Shown piece after piece: positions 14,101 to 25,434 of a stretch of DNA of 64,000 bases; position 1 is the first letter of the stretch, and every line of letters begins with the position of its first letter. The stretch lies in NCBI GenBank assembly GCA_025093985.1, contig JACAAK010000007.1, forward strand, positions 2,480,001 through 2,544,000, read 5' to 3'. The notes under the pieces were generated by a model, which made no database searches, was not told where the DNA came from, and saw only the letters and a program-made list of their open reading frames with translations. Source of the DNA: Calvatia gigantea (taxonomy: Eukaryota > Basidiomycota > Agaricomycetes > Agaricales > Lycoperdaceae). Made by a program: the position numbers and the translations under genes.

Positions 14101-15104
14101 CGCCCCCGGTACTATTGTTGCCAATGTTCGACTATTGAGGGAAAGTGAGTCAACAGATTCACGCAGCCCTTCTTCTCCTTGCTGGTGCATCTGTCTGGAT
14201 GTAGGTGATGATGAAGACGAATCAGCAGCTGCAGAAGGCGGTGGCGGTGGAAGGGCTGTCGTTCCATAGAGTTCCTGCGAGGTTTTGATCTTAAGTAGGT
14301 CGGGCGCTAAAAGTGGATGGGGCTGGTTCGAACACTGCGATTGGACTTGCTCTAACGCTTCTTCGAGTTGTCGAACGCGATCGCTGAGCTCAGAAATCTT
14401 GTCATGTAATTGCTCTGTATTTGCGAGGATGAACCTGTGCCCACAGGGATAGGATTAAAATCAGCCACCCAGGTTCAATAGGGTTGGGGGCAAAGGGGAG
14501 AAGATTATTACCGACTTCCCCGCCCCGCTGTCAGGGATCCTGGATAATCGTTAGATGAGGAAATGGGCGTCAAGCAAGATCGACGTGAATACGTACCCTC
14601 AGGACAGAGGCTTCCACAGCCTCGTTTGACACAAGACTTGGAATGGGAGAATTAGGGTGACCTAAAAGTTGACTAAGGAAAGCGAGGAAAAACCTACTTG
14701 GCAAGGAAAGACGCGATCACACTGTACTAAATACCGTTAGTGACACCCGAAGAAATCGGTGAAGGGGCAATTTGCCTTTAGTTTGAGCCTATACCAAGGT
14801 GTTTAGTGTGGCTCAAGGATCCGAACCACTGTTACATCACCTACCGGCGACATTCCCTGCATGAGAGCTTACGACTGCGATCGTCGCCCCTTGTGCGGGC
14901 TGCAGAGCCTGGACCGAGGGCTATATTTGGTCCTGTCTGGTTGGTCAAATGTTGAGTTAGGCCGCCCACATGCTGATCATCGCCTGCAGAGGTAGGCTGT
15001 GATGTATTCGACGGCAAAGAGTCGACAGTGTGCTCGGGGAGAGAGCTCAAAGCTCTCGCCCGCTTGCTTGGGCGACTTAGATACCCCGAATCAGTCGGGT
15101 TCAT
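11187..15104 (-). CDS. Zn2Cys6 transcription factor, paralog 1
   Basis: A nuclear DNA-binding regulator by family; targets unknown. A basic N-terminus (SKRARA) precedes a Zn2Cys6 cluster assembled from four exons: LSCRECRR (about 14.86 kb), a 13-nt microexon encoding LKLK, CDRVFPCQ, and SCVKRGCGSLCPE (about 14.6 kb). A dimerisation-type helix follows (FILANTEQLHDKISELSDRV, about 14.4 kb), then a Ser-rich linker, and the fungal-specific middle domain from about 14.0 kb to 11.95 kb (PRRLALLLMVLSIG; SLGRPPSISLAHVDAQRPQY; ALDRSVRDFSVPSLL). The C-terminal Ser/Pro/Gln-rich region ends ALTADLEETSYMAWF at 11187. I chose Met 15104 (MNPTDSGYLSRP) rather than 15131 by comparison with the paralog at 17-20.8 kb. 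At least ten introns. Both genes are on the same strand with Med21 between them, which suggests an old tandem duplication. Confidence 0.85.
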
Positions 15105-15695
15105 GACGATTTTCTGGGACGGCAGTAGCACTGGTTAGCCCTGAGTGATGGAAGACAGGGGGATGTGATCAAGTCAAGCGGGAGGATATCTGGAGAGACG
15201 AGGTATTGAAAACAGTGGAAGAGGATGAAGAGAGATGGATGGAGAGAGAAAGAAAGAAGGAAGCTTCAGTCAACCAACCCGTGACTTCCGCATCCTACAA
15301 GCTTCTGGGCGTCTGTTGCAGCCAACCCCCCCCCCCACATTTACAGGCAATCTCTCATTTGAATATTTGATCGGGATTTACCAAAACAGTCTATTTCTAC
15401 AACTTGGTGCCGTCACATCAGTAGTATGTGCAGTGCAGAACGGTGGAGGAGGGGAGTTGGCCCCTCGTGGATGAGAATAGAAATGTTTGAACTTACAATC
15501 AACGATCCGAGATCAGGCCCTGCAAGATTCTCTCACACACACCAGTCCATTCAATTCGGTCTTGGGTCATCTGCTCCCTTGACATGTGGTTCTAGGTTTA
15601 CCAACTGAGCGGAAATGACTTTGCGGTGTGGTAGATGACCTTATCTTTCGTTCTGTATCTGACAATATACTTGTTAACCATACCCCACTTGTACT
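15105..15695. other. Intergenic between transcription factor 1 and Med21
   Basis: About 590 bases hold the promoter of the first Zn2Cys6 gene and the 3' end of Med21. A run of ten C residues lies near 15328-15337. No gene is seen. Confidence 0.5.
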
Positions 15696-16301
15696 TCACT
15701 CCGCAATCAAGTCCACGTCCGTCTCGGACAGCATCAATTTCAGAACTTCCGAAACCTGCGAATGCAAATCCTCTACCGAGAGAAGCCATGAATTCATGAA
15801 CTTTTCTATTGCCCCCCAAGACAGCTGTCAGAAAACTCACTTGCCCGGCTCACAGCTTTCACATACTCTTCATTTGCTCGCTTCATCTCCTCCTCGAGCG
15901 CTTCCAACCTCTTTGCCTATCAAGTCCCCCCCACTTCTCTTGAACAAGACAAGCCGACCACGACGGCGGAAACACTCACCTGTGCCTCCTCAGGCTCCGG
16001 CTCCGGTAACAAATTAACTAAGTAGTCGATCTGCTTCGCCTTCATAATCAAATCCGCGACGAGTTCGTTCTTGTTCGCCTCAAACACTTCTGGGGTATCG
16101 TACTTTTCCGCATTCCGCTGTTTCGTGATCGGCACTTCAGATGAGACTTGCTTGAAATTTGACCTGGTGGTGAGGTATGCTATCGTATTTGACATGATCA
16201 CAAGTAGCTATGCGAGGGATGTAAGAGGAATCAGGCACTTGTGAGTAAGTAGGGGAACGCACTTGTTGAATTTCATCCTGAAGTTGAGTTATACGGTCCA
16301 T
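15696..16301 (-). CDS. MED21: Mediator complex subunit Med21 (Srb7)
   Basis: Med21 is an essential subunit of the Mediator middle module that links activators to RNA polymerase II. A complete 139-residue model reads through four exons. It starts MDRITQLQDEIQQ at 16301; an upstream Met at 16322 is in frame but not conserved in type. After an intron it continues LLVIMSNTIAYLTTRSNFKQ, VSSEVPITKQRN and ELVADLIMKAKQIDYLVNLL, with the acidic LPEPEPEEAQ. A third exon encodes KRLEALEEEMKRANEEYVKA. The last exon encodes KDLHSQVSEVLKLMLSETD and ends DLIAE-stop at 15696. Length, heptad-like helices and segment order match the family well. The last junction was chosen because the KDLHSQVSEVL frame fits the family, whereas the other open frame (GFGSSEIDAV) does not. 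Confidence 0.9.
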
Positions 16302-17029
16302 ATGCGATAGTTCCTGCAGCATTGCGCTGCACTGTGCAGCAACCGGTAATATTATCCCGAAGAAGCTCTAATCGCCGCTCGTGCCCCAAATAAGTAGGTT
16401 CGCCTCCTGGCTCTTACGTTGCAAATGCCAAGTTTGAGACGTTTCAGTGGTCGTCTGTTGTAAGATTAGACTCACAAGATCATAACCAGGCTGTGTCGGA
16501 GTTTTCCTGACCAAATGGCACCTGACCGTATCTCCTATTCAAATATGTATTTTGATGCAACATGTTTACTTAGTCTACATAACATGTTTACATACAACTA
16601 AAAGGATGGTCATAAAAGTGCTACAAACATAGGGTGTATCTAATATCGTAAATATCGTCTTTTTCCACAAACAACAGATACAGAGACGGAAAGAAAGGAA
16701 AGAAACCACGACAGCTCAACAACCAGGAGACTAACTGAACTAACCCAAAAGAAACCTTGTAAAACCCCGGGTTTGGGAATCAAATTCTAGGATTTTACCC
16801 GCATGTCACCAGTACCGCACGTGGAATAATCACACCCAACAGAGAGGTGTTTCAACCGGCGGACCAGCTTCTCGGCGCTCTGGCCAACATTCGAACAGGC
16901 TTCCTGCTCATCACAGAAGCCTAGTTGCGAACTCCAAAAGAAGTCGGATCGTAACGACCAACAAGTTCCAGTTTCTCCGACGATATCTCACTCCCAAAAA
17001 CCTCCTCGCAACTCCCACGGGGAGGCTCC
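16302..17029. other. Intergenic between Med21 and transcription factor 2
   Basis: This holds the Med21 promoter and the 3' untranslated region of the second Zn2Cys6 gene. Its centre (about 16.5-16.8 kb) is A/T-rich. No gene or RNA is recognised. Confidence 0.5.
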
Positions 17030-20000
17030 CTAATAGAACACCATGAAACTCTGATTACTCGCGTTCAATGCTCCCAGTTCGAAGTTGATCGTATCGACCG
17101 TCCCGAGTTTCGATGATGTAGGTGGGAACGTCACCGACGGTGCGGATGCTGGCAACACGGCTAAGGATGCGTATAATCCTGTCCCGGTGGACGTAGGCCC
17201 CGTGCTAATGCTCAGCCCGTTCATATTAGGTGTAGAGATACGACCATTCGTGAAGACCGGAGATGTCGAACCCGTGTTCTTCGAATAGGGTGTAAGGTGC
17301 CTATTGCTGTTGCTAGATGGACTGTATGTCCCATTTGTGTTGGAGTATCCAGGATATGCTCCTCCACTCCCGTTAACGTTCGAATTTGCATACGTCGGAG
17401 ATACTCCCCGGTCTGGGCTCGGGGTCATCCCGCTCCCCTTCAAGCTCGAATATGCACCACCAGCGTGGTTGCCATTTCTAGCATTCCCATAAGTAGGATA
17501 CCCAATAGCAACCCCATTCCTACTACCAATATATCCGACAGGAGGGGCATCCGGCAGCACAGGACTCGTCGCATTCACAATCGGCGGTGGACTCCATTCA
17601 TGTGATGGTGGACAGTCAGGAGGTGCCACAGGCGCTTGCGTGTTCGCAGCAGAGTAACCACCACTCGCACCGCCTGCGCCGCCGTTTCCTGCGGCACCTG
17701 CGCCAGCAGCACGAGTCCCACTTGCACCACCTGCCAAAACCTGGGACACCCGATTCGAGCAGCTACACGGTTTGCGTAACGGGAACATCGTTTTGGCAAT
17801 CTGATGCACTTCCGCAATGCACTGTGCCAAACTCTGGTGTGTATACAAGAAGGGGTCAGAGGGCGTTGGGGGTGACCGACGGTCTAAGTCGTGATCGTCT
17901 CCGATATCGGAGGATGATTCGTCAGTGATGTGCCGGAGGACTACGGTCGGAAGCTCTTGACCGTTTGCCCAGCGGTTGTATATATCGTTGGCTTTGTCCA
18001 CCATTGCCTCCAAGATCGGCTGCGTTGGGGCTGAGTTAATAAACCCACCGATTAATGAAGAGCGTGATACTAACCATCACTTGTTGAGCACGAGGACATG
18101 TCTCTTTTGCCGCTCTAAATAGTAACCTGGCTCTCTCCAATTCTTGTAATGCGGCAGGCGATAAGCATGTAAACGGGGCTCTCGAAACCAATAAACACAG
18201 CGCAACCTAGGCCTCAGGGATCAAAAAAAAAGTAACTATGAAGCTGTCAGGAGGAATGAACTTACAGCAGCAGAGAACGCGTTCGACCAATACCACAAAA
18301 TTCTCGTTGTCAGTTCAGGCTCGCGCTGGAACAATTCTTGGACAGTCGCTATCATCCTCGAAGCACTCAAGAACACAGCAACAACAGATGGCGCATACTT
18401 ATGCCGCCTATTGAATGCTTCTTCTGGCTCACTTAGCGCACGAATGAAGTATGAGCGGTGGAGTTGCAACAGGACTAGACATTGACATTGACATTAGCGC
18501 GGTCATTATTTTGGGAGGTAAAAAGGAAATCTGAAGGACGTACCTGCCTCGAGCGCTGTACCCAAAGACGCCCGTTGCTAGAATGAGGGATTTGGATGTA
18601 AGTTTTTCCTTATTCCGGAGGGGTGTGGGAACGGAGAAGTCACGAATGCTTCGGTCAAGATCCAGGATAGCCTTGTACTCAAGTCCTGGTTTGGAAATAG
18701 CATCAAGTACAGGCACTAGACACTGTTCGTAGCAAGCGTGCTTCCATTCCTGATCTAAACGCCGGGATTAGAAGAGAAGGAGAGGATAGATCGGATGTCG
18801 TACAGTAATGTACGGATTCCCCAGGTTCGCATTCGTCATCTACGATATACGAAGGTTTGGGACAATCCATATGATGAATTGACAACGATGGCGGACGGCC
18901 GAGAGACAAAGACTAGAAATGGAGTTAAGCTGGCAAAGACAGGAAGTTACTTCTCAGGGGAGCAGCCTTACCAGTCGTGCATCGAGATACAACAATTCCC
19001 AAAATAGCGCTCTCCTCTTGTCAACCTCTTCGGGTATAACTTTAGACTTCCCACCATTTCGGTCTGCTCAGGGACCAGCGACATCATCAGCACTGGCCTC
19101 GACTTCTGATCGACACAAACAAACACTTACGCAGACCAATCTATGCAAACTGGGGTCAGTATGTCGAGGAGAAGCGAGAGATCACAATCACACTTACGCT
19201 TTGGGCCAACTTTGCCACCAAGCCCATCACACCCCATGCCTCTCCCACAGCCTTCTTCCCGTCACTCCATACGGAAAGGAACCACACTTCATAGAACAGA
19301 GCCAGAACAGTGTCCACGTTGGTCTCTTCCATAATTGGAACTTCACACAAAGAAGCACGCCCAAGGGCGTGGTACCGAGAAGCTCGAGTTTCGGCTTCGA
19401 GGTGAGCACGGTGGATGGGGTTGGAGGGGGGTGACGACTGATGAGGTGAATGGGGAGGGGATGAGCTTTTCGAAGAAGATTCCGGGGGTGGGACGTCGAC
19501 AATGCATGCTACAGCGAGAATCATGAGTAAGAGCGCTAACCGGCGAGGGTCAACGTCAGCAATGGGTTTCGGAGTTGAGTCCGACGAAGATGAGTAGACG
19601 TGGTGAAGGAGATTTGGGAAGAATGTGGAAGAAGGGTGGGGATTGTACTGCCAAAGCGCATTTCGCCTCGCTTGATTCCATAACCGTTGGGCTTCTTCAC
19701 GGGAGGGGAGTTGAGAGCGGATGTATTCTCGCATCGCAATATTGCGTTCAGGGCTGCTCTGTATATTGCTTGAGAGGGGGAAAGAAGTATTGAGGTGGTG
19801 AATATCCGATTGGATAGCGGATAGGTCAAATGTTATTGAGTTCTCCTGTATATAAAGGCAATGAATAAGGGATGCATGTCAGCAAAGGGATGACGTACCG
19901 ATTTTACAATAAATGAAGGATCGTCGACCTGCATGACGGTGTCATCAGCGGATGTACATTCGGCCCTGGAGGTATTTGTGCCCCTGTGTCCCTCATCCGG

Positions 20001-20846
20001 AGGAGCACTGTTCGCCTTCTTCCCTTCGTCCTTTTCTCGCGTGGTGGAAGTAGGAGCACCATTACTCGAGTACAAACCCATGGTACTCTTGATTGTCAAC
20101 AATCCCGAAGCCAATAGTGGGGAGTTTGGTTCAGTTTTCTGAACGGCATCTTCAAGATGACGGATCCGATCACTCATTTCTTGGATTTTCGCATGCAGTT
20201 GCTCAGTGTTTGCAAGGATGAACCGCGTTCCCTTGCCAGACACAAGAACTCCTGGAAATACACTTTGAGTACCAGTTGCTGGGCCGTAAAATGAAAGAAG
20301 GCTACCATCGGGACAAATTTCGGCACAGCCGCGTTTCTGAAATTTGAGCGTCTGAATTGGAAGAGCTTTTCAATCGGATGACGACAAACCTTGCAGGAGG
20401 CACAGGGGAAATTGCGATCACACTACGTTGTTGGAGTTCGAGGGCCGGTCAGGGTCAGTAACTAGGTCAATTTGTATTTAAGGAAAGGGGGGGACACGAA
20501 CCTTGAGCTTTGAGCCTTGTGAAGAGAGAGTCCACAATCAGATTTTCATTGTGTCCAAGTGCCGCTCGGCTTCGAAGTGATCGATACTCACCGACGACAT
20601 TCACAACAAGAAAGTGGAGTCTTGGTGAACGGGTAAGCATGACAATATTTGCGAGCGTAAAATTGTATTTAATACCTTCTTTCCGCCAGGCTTCTTGTTC
20701 AAGAGGCCGTCTGCTATGAATATGTGGTCTACAGGTTGTGGTGGTGGTAGGGATACTTGTTGGTTCGGAGAGATATTGTTAAGTTCGTTAGGGACGTCGA
20801 TGACCTTCCTCTGGCGCTTGAGAGGACGTTGAGAGGGGTCTGCCAT
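17030..20846 (-). CDS. Zn2Cys6 transcription factor, paralog 2
   Basis: Paralog of the gene at 11.2-15.1 kb, with the same segment order. It starts MADPSQRPLKRQRKVIDV (20846) with a basic nuclear-localisation-like stretch. Zinc-cluster exons follow: LSCCECRR (about 20.6 kb), a short exon near 20.5 kb, CDRNFPCASCK (about 20.4 kb) and KRGCAEICPDG (about 20.3 kb). A helix reading RFILANTEQLHAKIQEMSDR lies near 20.2 kb. The fungal-specific domain runs through about 19.7-18.2 kb (PRRLALLLMILAVAC; SLGRPPSLSIHHMDCPKPSY; LDRSIRDFSVPTPL). The C-terminal 300 residues are rich in Gly, Ser, Asn and Tyr and end NFELGALNASNQSFMVFY at 17030, parallel to the paralog's final FNFDHGALTADLEETSYMAWF. The short exon after CECRR appears one base too long for the expected frame, so its exact splicing is uncertain. 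Regulated genes are unknown. Confidence 0.83.
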
Positions 20847-22538
20847 TGTGCGTGTTTTCCGGAGAGAGGGAAGGAGGGGAAGCGAGGATTATGGGAGTAA
20901 AGTGTAACCCTGCTGACCAATCACTCTGCCTCCAAAAATAGATCAATCTCAATTATCACTTGTCCCTCGCGAAAATCGCGGAGCCTTTTATTTCCACACT
21001 GCACCTGCTCCATCTTCTTTGTCAACCCCATCCACCGAAAGAACCGTCCTCAAACCCGGCCCCGCGATCCAAGGCTTTCTGCACTTCCTCCCCCCTCCCA
21101 TCCTCTCTTTGCTCTCCCTTTCATCTCATCACACAAACCGATACCCAACACTCTCTGATCATCAGTCACTCGGAACCTTTCTGTCACTTACCAATGACTG
21201 CAAGCTGTGCCGCCAGTTACTTACCCCCAATCACCCACGCCTCCTAAATCACCGCGTTTCATCCAGTTATAGTATCTACCACCAAGTCCGCGGACTTATT
21301 TCCGAAGTTACTCTCAGCACATTTGTTTCGCCCCCTGGTCATTCCCAATCAAGTCCTTATTCTCCCTGGCCTCCTATTAATACGCTGTACCGTGGTCCCT
21401 TTCAGCGCTGCGCGACTTATTCTCGAGCTCAGTCGCCCCAAGAGGTTACCACCACTCGGTCGTTTCCGACAGGCTCCGAAATCCGCCAGAAGCAGTCCAT
21501 TCGTCACGGTCTACTCGGTCTGTAGAGACAATGATTATGATACAAATCCAGCATTTATCACCCTCTCTAGAAGCATGTCTACTACGTTCCACGTTACTAC
21601 GTCCCCAGGAACCTTCATTTCGGCGGCCGACCTGTGAAAATGGCATCATTCTACCAGCACTATGTTTCGGAGAGTTCCATTTAGAAGTGATATGATGCAC
21701 CTGGACAATCATCATGATTCATGATTGTTCATTAAGCTCTTTGATCACGCTCCTTCGACAAGGGACTGTCGTCGTCGCACACCAAGAGTCCGCCACCTTC
21801 ACAGATCGACCTTGACCGGGCATCTTTAATCCCCCAGAGGACCCGCACCCAAGGGACTACCTGAGGAATAATTCTAGTCCACCTTCATTCTATCTCATGA
21901 AAGTCGTCGGATGCGACTTTTTTTATTTTCTCCGTTCCATACGATTCCATCATTCCGAGACGACCTAGCGTGTGGCAGGTATTCCGTCCCCCAACGGTCA
22001 GTTCACTCTCACGCAACAGCACGGCCGAAGCCCCTGAGTAGATTTAAACCTGTCGTTATGATGTTCCGAGGGATCCTGATTGGGCCCCGGATGATGTTAC
22101 ATTGTCTACATCTATCGACACGGTCAACGGCCAGTAGCGCCGAAACCTTCTATTCATGATCTGGGATATCAGTTCACAGCTTAAGGACCCTGGAACGCCA
22201 ATCTTGTTCTCTTTTAAATTTCCATCAAATCAGTAGTTTCGAAAGTTCTCGTGCACCAAAGCTACACTTACATTTTGTTCACATCGGCAGGCAGCCGTGG
22301 CAAATGGTTAGATACGAACCAAGATCCAACGATAATCTAACACCGTAAGATCACTCATCTCCGCTCACTTTGACAACCCAGCTGCCACGAACCAAGTTGG
22401 TGGCGCAGGTTTTAAATAAATTCAATTTTATGATTTTTTTTTGTTAAAGCTCATAACGGCGTCTGTGGAACGAGCTCCCAAATGCAGCAGGGTGTGAAGA
22501 TTATGTACACAACCATTAAGACACATCAGTAAATTGGT
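20847..22538. other. Intergenic, pyrimidine-rich on the plus strand
   Basis: About 1.7 kb. The first half (20.95-21.5 kb) is strongly C/T-rich on the plus strand, so it contains open frames with proline/serine-rich composition that I do not take as genes. It includes the promoter of the second Zn2Cys6 gene. No protein family or RNA was recognised. Confidence 0.5.
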
Positions 22539-22620
22539 GGCGCTATAGTGTAGTGGTTATCACTCAGGATTCTGACTGTGTCTGATTTCCTGAAACCCAG
22601 GTTCGAGCCCTGGTAGCGCC
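22539..22620 (+). tRNA. tRNA-Gln (anticodon CUG) with an 11-nt intron
   Basis: The acceptor stem pairs GGCGCTA with TAGCGCC at the two ends. The A box (TAGTGTAGTGG) and B box (GGTTCGAGCCC) are clear. The anticodon stem CAGGA/TCCTG closes a loop with anticodon CTG, and an 11-nt intron sits one base 3' of the anticodon, the canonical nuclear tRNA intron position. A TTCTTTT run shortly after the gene can act as the Pol III terminator. A second tRNA on the opposite strand starts 317 bases away. Confidence 0.92.
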
Positions 22621-22853
22621 TTCAAAGGACCATTCTTTTGCCCTCCCTGGACATAGTACTTTTGGTGTGTCTCCATTTTGAGATTTTCCCTGAAGGTGGA
22701 AGGCAACATTCAGGCAACAGAGTCCACGGCACAGGCTGTCTGGAAACCTTTAAATTAAATTGAGAAGAGCCCGTTCCCAAGGTTGCTTGTGTCTAACTCT
22801 TCACCACTCGATCAAATGTTATTAAAAATGGAGGAAAGCAGACATACAGATAT

Positions 22854-22937
22854 TGACCACTGCAGGACTCGAACCTGCAACCTTTTGGTAACATTCAGCA
22901 ATCGAAGCCAAACGCGCTACCATTGCGCCAAGTAGCC
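22854..22937 (-). tRNA. tRNA-Arg (anticodon UCG) with a 12-nt intron
   Basis: On the minus strand GGCTACT pairs with AGTGGTC (two G-U pairs) as the acceptor stem. The D arm (TGGCGCAATGGTAGCGCG) and T arm (GCAGGTTCGAGTCCTGC) are intact. Anticodon stem TTTGG/CCAAA frames the loop CTTCGA, giving anticodon TCG, and a 12-nt intron follows base 37. The last base is the discriminator A. A TTTTT run lies about 30 bases downstream. It points toward the tRNA-Gln gene. The 5' half resembles tRNA-Trp, but the anticodon loop does not. Confidence 0.9.
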
Positions 22938-23468
22938 ATTTTTTCTTGGATAGTGTTGAGGGTGGAGCGTTTATCGTTCTCACGTGTACTACCTGATAAT
23001 TTATGGCGAGCCTGACACCGTAACAATGTAAGTACGGCATCACCCGGGCCAACCTGGCATGATTGCAGTCATGTCATGTTATCGCTTCAATTATGCTCAG
23101 CATTCTGATGTTCTTGTTTTAAATGGCCCAGTCGTGTTAAGTACGGCTGAAGACCAAAGACGGACACAAAACCAACGGGAATGCACAGAAAGTAAAAACA
23201 GAGGAAATTCAATGCGTGTGGTGGGGGGGGTCATATACAAGTACATATTCATGAACAAAACCAAAACTACCAAACTGTTCGTGTGGGAATACGCATGCGT
23301 AAAACGAAGTCCATGGGGATGCAAATTCGTAAATCCAAAAGACACAGAAGAAAGGGGAAATCATGTGCTTAGCATCGAGCCATAAAGCTAATCATGATTC
23401 ACAAGAGGTTAATGGACGTAGAACGTTTAAAAGGATCTTAAAAGGTATAACGCGTGCACTTAGTGCTC
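22938..23468. other. Intergenic between tRNA-Arg and the GPI-type protein gene
   Basis: About 530 bases with the tRNA 5' flank and the 3' flank of the minus-strand secreted-protein gene. The plus-strand frame at 23059-23385 has no recognisable content. Confidence 0.5.
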
Positions 23469-24451
23469 TTAAATCAAAACACAAATCGCCAAAGGTGCGG
23501 CGATAACAGACCACAGCTTGGCGCTGTAGATAGACCAAGCAGCATTTGTCGTAGGCGAGGTAGAAGCCGGAGCTGCAGTTCCGCCCTGGGGGAGGGTTGC
23601 TGATGTCAGAGTAGACGAGGCAGCGGAAAGGATGGCGGATGAGCTTGGGGCGGTAGCCGTCGGCTCTGGCGCACTCGTGGCAGGATCAGTAGGGATACTG
23701 CCAGTGATTACGCTACCAGTGATCGGGGGAGAATTCTCGAAACTTGATGAGGGGGATGGGGTGTCGGCTGGCGTAGAAGTAGGTCCCTGGTTGGTGGATG
23801 TCCCTGAGGGGTCTTTCGAACCACCAGCAATTGAAGTGATGGCAAAGGCAGGGCTGGCATTACCGGAGTCACCCATCACTGGTCACGTCATGAGCATCCT
23901 GTTGATCCATACCGAGATATGAAGGAGATGTACTTACAGACAATGATGTAGCTGTCGCGAGGGGGGACGTTGGGGACCGTAATCGAGACTTTGCCGTCTC
24001 GGAGCTTGAAACCCTCAGCAAGCGGATGCTCTGTGAACCGAGCGTCAGAGTGGTGTTCGCATCACGATGGTGGATGAAGGGATAAGCGGATGCTCTGGCA
24101 AGAGAGAATTCCTGCAACAGGCAGTTTAGGAGTTCAAACTCACCCAGTTGAAGATTAAGACCTGGTTTGCTGTCGTCCAAGAAACCCAGGATGACACGTC
24201 CGTTAGGATTCGTAAGCTGGGAATCAGGGGGGATGTCAGCGGTCTCCCTACAAACATTCGTGTCAATTCATAACAGAGAAAACAGCGAAGCGGGGCATTC
24301 ACCAAGTCACCGTCTCCTTAGATCCAACCATCCACACTGTACCCTCGTGAGGGTTGGTGATGTGTGGATTGAAGACATCTCGCTCAGTTAACGGAAGAGC
24401 TACTACTGCAGAGAAGAACAAGGTGAAACAGAGAGCAGCGAAAGCGAGCAT
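23469..24451 (-). CDS. Kre9/Knh1-domain Ser/Thr-rich GPI-anchored wall protein
   Basis: A predicted secreted, GPI-anchored cell-wall or membrane protein; the Kre9/Knh1 N-terminal domain is linked to beta-1,6-glucan and wall assembly in yeast, but the exact role here is unknown. The start at 24451 gives a signal peptide (MLAFAALCFTLFFSAVVALP). The domain follows, with DVFNPHITNPHEGTVWMVGS, an intron after VTW, NPNGRVILGFLDDSKPGLNL, HPLAEGFKLRDGKVSITVPN and SYIIVLMGDSGNASPAFAI. A long Ser/Thr/Pro-rich stalk is next, and the C-terminus ends in a hydrophobic stretch (SVIAAPLAICVLI) preceded by small residues, as expected for GPI attachment. Stop at 23469. A related gene without the stalk lies 1 kb away on the same strand. 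Confidence 0.82.
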
Positions 24452-25434
24452 CGTCAATTGGCCGTGAATGTGCTGGCGACGGAGACTGTGGTGGGAGAAT
24501 GACCGTCGAGGATCTTCCAGTTTGGGTTCCTTGCCTTATGTATTTTCGGCAAAGAAAATCATGTGACGATGTTCAAGAACATCAAATGCTATTTGAACAA
24601 GTGACAGTGCTGAGCGGGTGATAAGATGTTGTCAGTTCTCAGGCTCACATTCTGTTCATGTTCAAGTGGAGCCGTTTGGCGGATCGAATGTATGTGTCGA
24701 GTGTTCTGGGGCGGAAAACTGATCGCGGTCATGCTGGAAGGAAGATTGGTATGGCATTAGTTCATCCGACGATTCCTTGATCGCCAGTTGACGAGGATTC
24801 GTAGGGTGCACATTAGAACTTCTGTAAGAAAGCATCAACATGGCCACAAGGGATTGCCAATAAAAGCGGATGTCGAATCCACGACTCAGTGCTTGGTTAC
24901 AGTATGCATGATCAGAAGACCATGGTATAAATACACTTTCTGATCGTTGCACAATTGGCGCAGAACACAAGGTCTTCCTTCCATAATCATGGCTTCAATC
25001 CATCAATCTCCAATTCAGTAGCAGTTCTAGTTGCACTGTTACTATCCTATTCCCTGGTCCACCGCTGTTCATATCGCTTCCGCTCAATAAATGGCCTACC
25101 CTATCGCGATGTTCTTCTATACCTCGAGTAGTCTTCTCCCACCAGGTCCGACTTCATGAGTGTTATGCAATGGTCAGGGAGAGCTACAAGCACAGGAGAT
25201 AGAGGGGTGGGTACACCAAAACGTGTAGGTAGGTACTAGGCGGCTAGGATTAATGGTACACGAGAGTAGTGAGTACTATGATACAGTATCATCAGCGAAT
25301 ATGATTGTCCTGCGTAAAGTGTCCAAAGAGATGCAAGTCCGTAAAAGTCGTAGCAAAAGTCTTTTTTGAGAATAGCAAACTGAGCGTCCAAATCGTCGAT
25401 TTCATATGCAATGATTCACACATCATCTCCAGCC
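24452..25434. other. Intergenic between the two Kre9/Knh1-domain genes
   Basis: About 980 bases holding the promoter of the GPI-type gene and the 3' flank of its paralog. A minus-strand frame at 24662-24970 has no recognisable domain. No RNA gene is seen. Confidence 0.5.

Noticed and set aside
15598..15840. Alternative Med21 3' end reading GFGSSEIDAV
   Set aside because: Another phase-correct splice gives KDLHSQVSEVLKLML, which fits the Med21 family and stops at 15696.
20960..21640. Plus-strand proline/serine-rich frames
   Set aside because: They reflect C/T-rich promoter-like sequence; several overlapping frames are equally open and none has motifs.
22854..22937. tRNA-Trp identity
   Set aside because: The 5' half resembles tRNA-Trp, but pairing of TTTGG with CCAAA sets the loop to CTTCGA and the anticodon to TCG.
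22822..23052. Minus-strand open frame over the tRNA-Arg gene
   Set aside because: It contains the complete tRNA gene and has no protein family features.
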